DNA from: Mycobacterium sp. ITM-2016-00316
Lineage (GTDB): Bacteria; Actinomycetota; Actinomycetes; Mycobacteriales; Mycobacteriaceae
Reading direction: 5' to 3'
Length of the DNA stretch: 64,000 bases
Assembly: GCF_002968335.2 (NCBI RefSeq)
Contig: NZ_CP134398.1
Coordinates: 1-64,000, forward strand
Below are positions 30,491 to 38,527 of this stretch, piece after piece; the stretch's first letter is position 1, and each line of letters starts with the position of its first letter. The translations under genes and the position numbers were made by a program. The notes under the pieces were generated by a model. The model was not told the origin of the DNA. It saw only the letters and a program-made list of their open reading frames with translations, and did not search any database.

Positions 30491-32160
30491 GATCCGGGTG
30501 TGACCCCTCCGTCCGGTGTCACGATCTGCGCGGGTGGCAGACCGGCGATGATCGCGCCCATGTTCTGCAGCGCGGGATTGGACTGGCTGTCCCAGTAGCT
30601 GCTGTGGGCGCCGACGCTGCCGATGATCTCGGTGGGGTCCCAGCTGGTGCCGGGATCTGACAGCAGGCGGGTCGCACCGAAGTCGGTGGCGAACGGGTCG
30701 GCACCGAGGGTGGTATCGGTGGCCCAGCTGATGATGTCGTTGCGGGCGGTCATCGAGTAGACCTTGGCACCTTCGGCCAGGCTCAGATTGCTCGCGTGGT
30801 CGGTGAGCATGCCGGGGCTGCCGACGGCGATGACGTTGTCGGCGGCCAGGTGGTTGCCGCCGGTGGCCGCACCGCCGACCAATGTGGATCCGTAGCTGTG
30901 GCCGATGACGGTGTCGACCGCCGGCACCGCACCCGTGTGCGAGGCGTGCATGCCGTCGATGAAGGAGTCCAGTCCGGTGCCGCCGGCTTCGGCACGGCCC
31001 GGGAAGGCGGCCGCGCCGAGGTTCATCGGTCGGTCATAGCCCATCCACGTCGTCACGGCCACGTCGTGCGAGGACAACGCAGGATTGGCACGCAGGGCCG
31101 CAGTGAACATCTCCTCGGACTTGCGATCACTGCCCTGGAACGCCCCGAGATCCTGGCCGGTTCCGGGCACGAAAGTTGCTGTGTGACTGGCGGTGTCCGG
31201 GTTGCCGATCGACACCGCGGCATGGCCGTGATCGTCGATCATCGCCAGTAGCCGCGGCGCGCCGTGGCTGCCCTCCAACACACCGTTGACGGCCGTGTAC
31301 CCGTCCATGTGATGGCGTGCCGCGGCCAGCTGCGGACCCAGCGCTGCCAGCTCGTTGCCGGTGGCCGCGCTGTGGTCGCCCATGTAGACCCGCCGGGCCA
31401 GATCATCGAAGCGTGACTGCATGTGATCGATGTTGCCCTGGGTGGTCTGCATCAGTTCGTCGAGATGGCGGCGGTTGTAGATGTTCTTGTCCGCGAACGG
31501 CATCCCCGGATGATTGCCGATGCTGTGGTCGCGCTCATAGAACCAGTCTTTCTGCTCGGGGGTCAGTTGGTCCCAGAGGTCGTTGAACTGCTGCGGATCC
31601 TCGGGCAGCGGCTTACCCAGCGCCTCCTGGATCTCGGGTCGACTATCGTGCGGCGCATCCGGGATCGGTGATTCGCCGATGGCCATGTTGATCGCCCGCG
31701 CCAGCTCCTGATCGATCCGGGCGGCCTCGGCGACGACGGCATCGAGCCCCGGCTGTAGCTGCATCTGCTTGAGCGTGATCTCCATCGGACCCGCCCCGGC
31801 CGCGCCCGGACCCGGCTCGATCGTGTTCGCGACGGGATCGACGATCATGCCCAACCGGTCGGCCTCGTCGCGCAGCTGCGACAACCGGGATTTGACGTGC
31901 TCGATGTCGTCGGCGGCCGTGCCGGCCGCGGCGGCCACGGCCAGTGACTCGTTGCCGTGTGCGTCGAGGTCGAGGCGGGTGCGCCCGAGGGCGTCCTTGG
32001 CGGCCACGGAGGCTTCGCCGCCCCACGAGCCGAAGGCCGGCAGTTCGGCGATTCCGTCGGCGGCTTCACGGGCCGCCTCGGCCCGGCTGCGCGTCGCGTG
32101 GAACACCTCACGCACGTCGCCGGCGTCCCAGCGGTCGATCTCTTCGACAGAAACGCTCAC
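30487..32160 (-). CDS. DUF1023 alpha/beta hydrolase with WXG100-like N-terminus
   Basis: A 557-residue protein in three parts. Residues 1-105 are helical with a WGG at 46-48 between two helices, resembling WXG100 (Esx) proteins. Residues about 170-260 hold the conserved middle, including DLWDQLTPEQKDWFYERD. The C-terminal half is a DUF1023 alpha/beta hydrolase with nucleophile Ser422 in GHSYGS. There is no signal peptide, so export, if any, would be by a type VII system. The substrate is unknown. It is translationally coupled to a lipoprotein gene. The domain reading is firm; a secreted or toxic role is speculative. Confidence 0.85.
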   Translation of the reverse strand: MSVSVEEIDRWDAGDVREVFHATRSRAEAAREAADGIAELPAFGSWGGEASVAAKDALGRTRLDLDAHGNESLAVAAAAGTAADDIEHVKSRLSQLRDEADRLGMIVDPVANTIEPGPGAAGAGPMEITLKQMQLQPGLDAVVAEAARIDQELARAINMAIGESPIPDAPHDSRPEIQEALGKPLPEDPQQFNDLWDQLTPEQKDWFYERDHSIGNHPGMPFADKNIYNRRHLDELMQTTQGNIDHMQSRFDDLARRVYMGDHSAATGNELAALGPQLAAARHHMDGYTAVNGVLEGSHGAPRLLAMIDDHGHAAVSIGNPDTASHTATFVPGTGQDLGAFQGSDRKSEEMFTAALRANPALSSHDVAVTTWMGYDRPMNLGAAAFPGRAEAGGTGLDSFIDGMHASHTGAVPAVDTVIGHSYGSTLVGGAATGGNHLAADNVIAVGSPGMLTDHASNLSLAEGAKVYSMTARNDIISWATDTTLGADPFATDFGATRLLSDPGTSWDPTEIIGSVGAHSSYWDSQSNPALQNMGAIIAGLPPAQIVTPDGGVTPGS

Positions 32161-32482
32161 CAGCGGGCACCGTCACCGGGCCGCCGCGTCGTCATCGACG
32201 CGCCCGTGGGCCCGCCCGGCCATCGGTGACACTGTGCAAAGGCTGCGGCATAGCATCCCCCCGTCCAACAACCCGTGTCGGTCCAGACTACTGCGCGGCG
32301 CGCCGTGGCCTGTGCGGCAATTTTCGGCACAGTGCCGGCCGGGATCGAAATGGCAGGTCTCGAATCCGTACCAACTCTTCGCTATTCGCGACACGGCGCT
32401 TGGGCTTCAAGGGTCGCGCACCGCACCATCGAATGCGGGGAGCTGTCCAGCAGATGCCGTTTCGGCAAGGGGGAGAACACGG
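32161..32482. other. Divergent intergenic region without recognised gene
   Basis: This 322-base gap separates the divergent DUF1023 hydrolase and PE-PPE-domain genes and must hold both promoters. No strong -35/-10 pair, repeat or structured RNA stands out. The open frame running through it from upstream lacks a ribosome-binding site and is probably spurious. Confidence 0.5.
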
Positions 32483-33319
32483 ATGAAGATTCTGCACGTC
32501 GCGGTGGCATTGTTGTTCGGCATGAGCGCGGCCATCTCGGCGCCGATCCCGGCGGCGGCCGCTCCGGGCCCGGGCGGTGCCACGGTGCTCACGTTGGCGC
32601 CGGCATTCGGCCCGCTCGACGGGAACTGGCTGCGCGGCGAGCTTTTTGCCGCCCCCAACGAGGTGGTGAAGGTGCCCTACAACAACTTTCCCGGCGCCAC
32701 CAACACCAACAAGGGTGCCGACAAGCTCAACGAGATGCTGCACTCGATCCCGGGTACCAAGATCGTGGCCGGGCACAGCCAGGGTGCCCAGGTTGCCGAT
32801 GCGTGGTTGCGCCGCTACGGCCCGACCAGCGATGTTGACCCGGCGACGGTGACGTTTGTGATGACCGGTGACCTGGAGAGCAAGTACAACGGTTGCGCCA
32901 ACGTCCCGGGGAGCGGCTGTGTGGCCGCCTACGGCGGGAACGGGTTTCCGGACGACACCCCGTACACCGTGAAAGTGATTGCGCGCCAATATGACTACTT
33001 TGCCGACTGCCCGAACGACCTGAGCAACGCCGACGCGAAGAAGAACCGCAGCGCCGCCAGCCTGGTCGGGGGCAAGGGCGAACTCAAACCGGTCCACAAT
33101 GACTACAGCAAGATCGGCCTCAACGATCCCGCCGACAAGACCTTCGTCGAGGGCAACGCCACCTACATTCTGGGAGCGCCGGCCACCTATTTCCTGCCGA
33201 TGGTGACCCAGCAGTGGACACCCAACAGCCAGAAGATCGGCGATGATGCGCGTCTGCGTCCCATCGTGGAATCGGCGTACAACCGGCCGATGGGGACCCT
33301 GCCGATCCCCGCGACGTGA
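32483..33319 (+). CDS. Secreted PE-PPE domain (cutinase-like) serine hydrolase
   Basis: A 278-residue protein with a Sec signal peptide cleaved after AAAA (about 1-27) and a PE-PPE domain (PF08237 type), an alpha/beta serine hydrolase fold found at the C-terminus of some PE and PPE proteins. Here it stands alone, without a PE domain. The nucleophile is Ser99 in GHSQGA; the Asp and His are probably in the DYFADCPND and HNDYSK regions. Two cysteines in NGCANVPGSGC may form a disulfide. The ATG has a strong GGGGGAG ribosome-binding site. Likely activity is as an esterase or lipase at the cell surface. Confidence 0.88.
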   Translation: MKILHVAVALLFGMSAAISAPIPAAAAPGPGGATVLTLAPAFGPLDGNWLRGELFAAPNEVVKVPYNNFPGATNTNKGADKLNEMLHSIPGTKIVAGHSQGAQVADAWLRRYGPTSDVDPATVTFVMTGDLESKYNGCANVPGSGCVAAYGGNGFPDDTPYTVKVIARQYDYFADCPNDLSNADAKKNRSAASLVGGKGELKPVHNDYSKIGLNDPADKTFVEGNATYILGAPATYFLPMVTQQWTPNSQKIGDDARLRPIVESAYNRPMGTLPIPAT

Positions 33320-33326
33320 AAGTCGT

Positions 33327-33983
33327 TCAGCGGCTCAGCACCCGGACCAGAGCATCGGCGCCGGTGATGACCGGTTCGTACCGGCGGCGCGCCGCCGAGC
33401 CCAGCCAGTCCCGGCGCCGTAGCTCGTAGACGTGCTCGGTGAGCTCGCGGCCGTCCTCGACCAGGACATGGCTGTCGACCAACTGATAGCCGAGCGCGGT
33501 CGAGACCCGCGCGCTGCTGATGTTCTCCTCGAGCACCCAGGATTTCGCCGCGTCGGCGTCCAGGTGCCGGAAAGCGAGTTCCAGCACGGCGGCCCGCGCG
33601 CGGGTGCCCAAGCCCCGGCCCTGGAACGGGGCGATCAACCACGACGTGGTGCCGACGGTGCGCTGTTTCGGCCACTGCTCGAATCCCGACACGCTCTGCA
33701 GGCCTACGGGTGCGCCCTCGACCAGGACCGCCAGGTCGAGGGTCCATCCCGGCCTCGTGGTCAGGTCGCGATTCGATTGCACGCGGGCGATGCGTTGGCG
33801 TTCGATCTCCGGTGGTGTCCGGCCGTCGATCCACTTGACGAAGTGCGTCTGACCGACGGGCAGCACCGCTCCGGGAGTCGCGGCGTGCCTGGCGAGTTCG
33901 GCGAGTTGGGCATCCGTCGGCGCAGCCATCTCGGCGCCGCCGATGTCGATCCGCAACGCGAACTGTGCTGTGGCAGTGCTCAT
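33327..33983 (-). CDS. GNAT family N-acetyltransferase
   Basis: A 218-residue acetyltransferase with the acetyl-CoA-binding motif as PFQGRGLGTRARAAVLELAF and the following RVSTALGYQLVDSHVL, matching the RimJ/RimL-type layout. Possible targets are protein N-termini, amino sugars or small molecules; the sequence does not say which. Its start overlaps the stop of the GGDEF gene by four bases, so they share a transcript. The two have no obvious functional link. It converges on the PE-PPE-domain hydrolase gene with only seven bases between. Confidence 0.85.
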   Translation of the reverse strand: MSTATAQFALRIDIGGAEMAAPTDAQLAELARHAATPGAVLPVGQTHFVKWIDGRTPPEIERQRIARVQSNRDLTTRPGWTLDLAVLVEGAPVGLQSVSGFEQWPKQRTVGTTSWLIAPFQGRGLGTRARAAVLELAFRHLDADAAKSWVLEENISSARVSTALGYQLVDSHVLVEDGRELTEHVYELRRRDWLGSAARRRYEPVITGADALVRVLSR

Positions 33984-34948
33984 GACGACGAATCCGCAGC
34001 CGGTGGAGCATCATCGGCGGTAACGCTCTTGCGAGCGTTCTTGCGCCGGTACAGATCCCGGTCCGCTTCGGTGAGCATCCTGGCAAACGAACCCGGCTCG
34101 TAGGCGGGTCCGACCGCGATGCCGGTGCTGACGTGTACCGGACCGTCGCCGCTGAGCGTATCGGCGAGCGCGCGGGCCTGGCTCTCGTCGTATCCGGCGA
34201 TGATGGCGACGAACTCGTCGCCGCCGAGGCGGCCGATGAGGGCGGCTGCCGGTAGTTGCCGGGTCCAGCGTCGGGCCAGCGCAATGAGCACGGTGTCACC
34301 GGCGGCGTGACCGTCGCGGTCGTTCACGGATTTGAAATCGTCGATGTCGAGCACGATGACACCCAGCGATTCTGCCTGCCGCCGCGCGCGTGGAAGCAGA
34401 GCGTCGAGCTCCCGGTTCAACCCCGCGCGATTCCACACCGATGTCAGCGGATCACGCAGGGCGGCCTCGATCAACGCCCCGTGCAGCAATCCCAGCACCT
34501 CTGCGGCGCCCACGATGCAGACCGGGAACAGCAGGAACCACAGCGCCGGAACCGGTGCCGGGGCAATCCACATGCCCACCATGACCCCCGCGGCGAGCAG
34601 CGCGCCCACCAGCCGCGCGGTCGTCGGCCGGTGCCAGCTCCGGATGAACACGGCGATCAGGATCAACGGGATCAGGGCCCACACCTGCGCGGCAGGTTCG
34701 TGGTGACCCAGCACCGCGGCCAGCGGTGCGATACACGCGCACACCAAGGCCACCGTGTACCGCCAGCCGCACAGTTGTCGGGGCACCGCCGCGACCAACC
34801 CCACCGCGCTCACCGCCGCGGAAACCCATTCTCCCCAGACATCTGGTCTGCCGAACGCGCTCACGATCGCCAGGACGTACAGCACCAGCCCAGTTGTCAG
34901 ATAGATCAGCAGCATCCGGCGACGCAGCACCGTAGTCAGAACCGGCAC
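33980..34948 (-). CDS. GGDEF domain protein, probable membrane diguanylate cyclase
   Basis: A 322-residue protein with about six N-terminal membrane helices (about 8-155) and a C-terminal GGDEF domain. The catalytic motif is intact, GGDEF at 242-246, so it probably makes cyclic di-GMP. I see no RxxD inhibitory site just before it. The membrane part lacks a recognised sensory domain. It is the promoter-proximal gene of a pair with the GNAT gene. Mycobacteria have few such enzymes, so it may matter for signalling here. Activity is inferred from motif conservation. Confidence 0.88.
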   Translation of the reverse strand: MPVLTTVLRRRMLLIYLTTGLVLYVLAIVSAFGRPDVWGEWVSAAVSAVGLVAAVPRQLCGWRYTVALVCACIAPLAAVLGHHEPAAQVWALIPLILIAVFIRSWHRPTTARLVGALLAAGVMVGMWIAPAPVPALWFLLFPVCIVGAAEVLGLLHGALIEAALRDPLTSVWNRAGLNRELDALLPRARRQAESLGVIVLDIDDFKSVNDRDGHAAGDTVLIALARRWTRQLPAAALIGRLGGDEFVAIIAGYDESQARALADTLSGDGPVHVSTGIAVGPAYEPGSFARMLTEADRDLYRRKNARKSVTADDAPPAADSSS

Positions 34949-35434
34949 ACCCCCACCCCGTCCCCCGCGTCGATCAGCAAACCATTCTGCACATTCCTAC
35001 CGAATCGTGGAGCGAGATGAGCAATGCACCGGAAGGAACGGCCGCCTCACGCCTGTCAGGTCACAGGCGCCCCGCCACCGGCGATTCGCCGGACGGGCCG
35101 TCGGCCTATCTGGCACAGGCGACGGCAGGCCGGTGCTCGATGTCGGCGCCGCCCGACGGGTGCTGGCAAAGTTTCGCCGGCAGCGGAGAGCCGATGGGCC
35201 GGCAAACAATGAAGACGCAGATGACGGCGTCAGTTCTTTTCCATGCCCGTCTCAGCAACGGTGATCGTGGCGTGAATCGGCAGTTCTAACACGTGTCCGT
35301 CGATCGTCCGACATATGTGGCAAAGACTGACAGAATTGCGGATTCTCGCTAACGTGACCGTAAATATCCAGCTCGCGGTGATGTTCGTCACGGTTATAGG
35401 GCATATCTGCAACGAAACGAAGTGGAGAACATCG
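34949..35434. other. Intergenic region with clustered hairpins, no convincing gene
   Basis: This 486-base gap lies between the divergent GGDEF and Ig-like repeat genes. Between 35051 and 35157, four hairpin-forming inverted repeats follow one another: GCCTGT/ACAGGC (35051-35068), CCGGCGA/TCGCCGG (35078-35092), GCCGTCG/CGACGGC (35097-35126) and GTCGG/CCGAC (35142-35157). They could form part of a structured leader RNA. Short plus-strand frames around 35007-35289 lack clear coding character. The last part (about 35320-35420) is A/T-richer and probably carries the promoter of the next gene. Confidence 0.5.
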
Positions 35435-37780
35435 ATGGCAGGTGGGCACCGGTTGCCGAAGGGCACCAAGACGAATCGGTCCGGCGGCAACGGACGACGC
35501 GGCAGCCACCGCGTCAAGCGCAACCGGCCGGAGCCGTACGCCTGGCTGGGGGCCAGCGCGGTGACCCTGGGCCTGGGCGCTGCCCTGGCCAGCGGCACCG
35601 GAGTTGCCTACGCCGATGGTGGCTCGACGTCGACCACCAGCCAGTCGTCCACGTCGGCCGGCCAGAATTCGCCGGACAACCCGGCGCCGTCGTCGAACGA
35701 TGCGCCCAGCGCCGGGCCACAGACGACCAACGAATCCGCAGACTCGGACGAGGACGACGCCGATACCGGCATCGATGCGGGTATCGGCGCCGAAGAAGAA
35801 GCCGGCACCACCAAGAAGAACACCGGCGGCATCCACGTGCGCGGCGTGAAGTCTGTTCTGCAGAACCGACTTACGGCGGCGTCGGCGGCGAATGAGATCG
35901 TCGAGGCACCCAAGGTCGGCATCGCGGCCGATGTCGGCACCCCGGCGGGAGCAGGCTCTCCAGAGGCGGACACCACCGCCGCCGCGCCCGAGGTGAGCTC
36001 GTCGCCCACGGTCACCACATACGCGGCGACCTTGTTGGCCGGGGCCAACCCGGTCTCCTCCAATGTGGCCGCGGCGGCCGAGCCCGCGCCCGTTCCGAAG
36101 GCGATCGCCATTCCGGTGCTGAAGTTCGTCGGCGGCATCCTGAACCTGTTCGGCGTCAACACCAATTCACCACTGCCGCAACTGGATGTGGGCCTTGCCG
36201 CCGCCTGGACGTGGTTCCGCCAGCTGCAGACCGAATGGGGCGTGGCACCGCCGTCCGGTGTCATTGCCACACCGACCGAGCCCGACCCGGAAACCGGGAC
36301 CGTCACCGGATTCCTCACCGCCGACAACCCGTCCGGCCTGGCGCTCACCTACACGCTGGCCATCGACCCGCTGCTCGGTGAGGTCACGCTGGGCGCCAAC
36401 GGAGCCTTCAGCTACACCCCATCGGAAGCGGCGCGACTCGCGGCCATCATCGCGCCCCTCAGCGACATCTTCACCGTGACCGTGTCCAATGGCATCGCGT
36501 CCAACTACGCACTGGTCACGGTGCCGATCGGGGCGACGACCGCCGGTACCCCGGGTATTCCGGCGACCGTGTCGCAAAGCACCAACACCACCACCGGACT
36601 GGTGACGGGGCAGGTCGGTTCGACCGGTCCCGCCGGACACACACTGACCTATCAGGTGCTCACGTCGACGCTGGGTGGCCAGCTGACGTTCGACAATGCG
36701 ACGGGCGAGTACACCTATCAGCCGTCGGCGCTGGCGATGGCGCTGGCCGCCCTCGGCATCGGCCCGGTCTCCGATGTCTTCACGGTGGTCGCCAAGAACG
36801 GTTCGCTGACGAGCCTGCCCGGACTCATCACGGTGCCGATCACCGCAGGCAATGCCACCCCGAGCGCACCAGTGTCGTTGTCGCAGAACACCAACAACAC
36901 CACCGGTCAGGTTACCGGCCAGGTGGGTTCCACCGATCCGACCGGCCAGACGGTGACCTACTCGGTGCTGACAGGGACGCTGGGTGGCACGCTGAATTTC
37001 GACAACAGCACCGGTGAGTACACCTATCAGCCGTCGGCGCTGGCGATGGCGCTGGCCGGTGCGGGTCTAGGCAGTGTGTCGGATGTGTTCACGGTGGTGG
37101 CCACCAACGGGACCTTCACCAGCTCCCCGGCGATCATCACCGTCCCCATCACCGCGGCCAATGCGAAACCCGGCACGCCGGTCGGCGGAGCGCAGAGCAC
37201 CAATGCGGTCACCGGGGTGGTCACCGGCAGCGTCTCGTCCACCGATCCGCTCGGTGCGGGGGTCACCTACGACGTGCTCACCTCGACCATCGCGGGCACG
37301 CTCAATTTCGACGAAGCCACCGGTACCTACACATACACACCGTCGGCCGCCGCCCGGACGCTGGCATCGGCCGGCGTCACCACTCCGGACGTCTTCACGG
37401 TGGTGGCCACCAACGCTGCCGGCAGCAGCAGCATCGCGACGATCACCGTGCCGATCGCACCGAACCCGGCGCCACCGAGCACGCCGACCAAGACCAATCA
37501 GCAGGTCAACACCAGCAATGGTCGGGTCACCGGCAAGCTCGTGTCGACGGACCCGAACGGGCTGCCGCTGACGTTCACCCTGACCCTGGGCGGGATCCAG
37601 GGCAGCTACACGGTGAGTGCCAACGGAGACTTCACCTTCACGCCCACGTCCGCGGCGCGGTTGGCTTCGTGGGCTGCCGGCGGCAATCTGAGCGATGCCT
37701 TCACGGTGACGGTGTCCAACGGAATCTCCAGCTCCACCGCCATCATCACGGTGCCGGTGAGCCCGAAGGGCCCCTTCTGA
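35435..37780 (+). CDS. Secreted Ig-like (VCBS/cadherin-like) tandem-repeat surface protein
   Basis: A 781-residue protein. A basic N-terminus (HRLPKGTKTNRSGGNGRRGS) precedes a long signal peptide, AWLGASAVTLGLGAALASGTGVAYA, of the type shared by many mycobacterial surface proteins. A Ser/Thr/Asp-rich linker follows, then about five tandem Ig-like repeats of roughly 95-110 residues, each ending like DVFTVVATNG...ITVPI and containing TGEYTYQPSA. The chosen ATG has GGAG upstream; a more distant start would add 40 unrelated residues. No LPXTG anchor is seen. Adhesion or envelope structure is likely. The function is unknown. Confidence 0.85.
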   Translation: MAGGHRLPKGTKTNRSGGNGRRGSHRVKRNRPEPYAWLGASAVTLGLGAALASGTGVAYADGGSTSTTSQSSTSAGQNSPDNPAPSSNDAPSAGPQTTNESADSDEDDADTGIDAGIGAEEEAGTTKKNTGGIHVRGVKSVLQNRLTAASAANEIVEAPKVGIAADVGTPAGAGSPEADTTAAAPEVSSSPTVTTYAATLLAGANPVSSNVAAAAEPAPVPKAIAIPVLKFVGGILNLFGVNTNSPLPQLDVGLAAAWTWFRQLQTEWGVAPPSGVIATPTEPDPETGTVTGFLTADNPSGLALTYTLAIDPLLGEVTLGANGAFSYTPSEAARLAAIIAPLSDIFTVTVSNGIASNYALVTVPIGATTAGTPGIPATVSQSTNTTTGLVTGQVGSTGPAGHTLTYQVLTSTLGGQLTFDNATGEYTYQPSALAMALAALGIGPVSDVFTVVAKNGSLTSLPGLITVPITAGNATPSAPVSLSQNTNNTTGQVTGQVGSTDPTGQTVTYSVLTGTLGGTLNFDNSTGEYTYQPSALAMALAGAGLGSVSDVFTVVATNGTFTSSPAIITVPITAANAKPGTPVGGAQSTNAVTGVVTGSVSSTDPLGAGVTYDVLTSTIAGTLNFDEATGTYTYTPSAAARTLASAGVTTPDVFTVVATNAAGSSSIATITVPIAPNPAPPSTPTKTNQQVNTSNGRVTGKLVSTDPNGLPLTFTLTLGGIQGSYTVSANGDFTFTPTSAARLASWAAGGNLSDAFTVTVSNGISSSTAIITVPVSPKGPF
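36707..37057 (+). repeat. Tandem repeat units with a 42-base identical segment
   Basis: Within the Ig-like gene, 36707-36748 and 37016-37057 are identical over 42 bases, encoding EYTYQPSALAMALA, with a repeat period of about 309 bases. The surrounding repeats are diverged. Exact identity suggests recent duplication or gene conversion between neighbouring repeats. Confidence 0.85.
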
Positions 37781-37789
37781 CAGTGCTCA

Positions 37790-37825
37790 CGGGCAGGCTC
37801 GACCTTTGTAGGTCGGGCCTGCCCG
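37790..37825 (+). terminator. Hairpin terminator after the repeat protein gene
   Basis: The 16-base arm 37790-37805 (CGGGCAGGCTCGACCT) pairs with 37810-37825 with one G-U pair and a four-base loop, TTGT. No clear T tract follows. It lies 10 bases after the stop. Confidence 0.75.
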
Positions 37826-37852
37826 TTCGGCTGTGGTGGCTAGGCTTCGAAG

Positions 37853-38527
37853 ATGCCGACCGAGATCACGGTGCGCGGGACATTCTCCGCCTTCCAGCCC
37901 CCCGAGCGGGGGACCGTCAAGGCCGCGATCACCTACGAAGGCCCCGACATGGGCACGGTTTATGACCGGGTGGCCCACGATCTCGCCGTGGTGAAGGACT
38001 CGATCAGCCGGTTGCAGAGCGCCGAACCGGCGCCGGTCACGTGGTGGTCGGCCGAACAACTGCGTACCTGGTCGCGGCGGCCCTGGCACAAGGACGGCAA
38101 ACAGCTGCCGATGGTGCACCACGCCAGCGTGGGAGTAGAGGTGAAGTTCCGTGACTTTGCCGCGCTGTCGCGGTGGGTGGGCGAGCACGTTGCCGGAACG
38201 GGAGGGTTCCGGGTGGCCCAGGTGATCTGGGCGCTCACCGCCGCCCGGCGGGATGCACTGGTCACCGACGCGCGCACCCGCGCCGTGCGCGATGCGGCGG
38301 CGCGGGCGCAACAGTACGCGGATGCGCTCGAGCTCGGCACGGTGCGGCCGGTGGCCATCGCGGACGCCGGAATGCTTGCCGCCCAACTCCATCCGGAAGG
38401 TGGCCAGGGTGGCACCTTCCTGCGGGCCGCGGCGAGTCCGGCCGGTGGCGGCGACGTCGAACTGCTGCCCGAGGACATCGAGGTGTCCGCGACCGTCGAC
38501 GCCCGGTTCCTGGCCGGGGAGACCTAA
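37853..38527 (+). CDS. SIMPL domain (DUF541) protein
   Basis: A 224-residue protein with the DUF541/SIMPL pattern: an N-terminal strand TEITVRGTFSAFQPPERGTV, a middle with GVEVKFRDFAAL, and a helix rich in Ala/Arg with ARTRAVRDAAARAQQYADAL. Family members such as periplasmic BP26 form oligomeric channels or rings, but this one has no signal peptide and is probably cytoplasmic. The function is unknown. It converges on the lipase gene with a four-base overlap of the two stop ends. Confidence 0.85.
   Translation: MPTEITVRGTFSAFQPPERGTVKAAITYEGPDMGTVYDRVAHDLAVVKDSISRLQSAEPAPVTWWSAEQLRTWSRRPWHKDGKQLPMVHHASVGVEVKFRDFAALSRWVGEHVAGTGGFRVAQVIWALTAARRDALVTDARTRAVRDAAARAQQYADALELGTVRPVAIADAGMLAAQLHPEGGQGGTFLRAAASPAGGGDVELLPEDIEVSATVDARFLAGET

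Noticed and set aside
35007..35289. Small plus-strand frames in the gap before the Ig-like repeat gene
   Set aside because: Three overlapping frames with no clear ribosome-binding site and no recognisable motifs lie over the clustered hairpins, so a non-coding reading is preferred.
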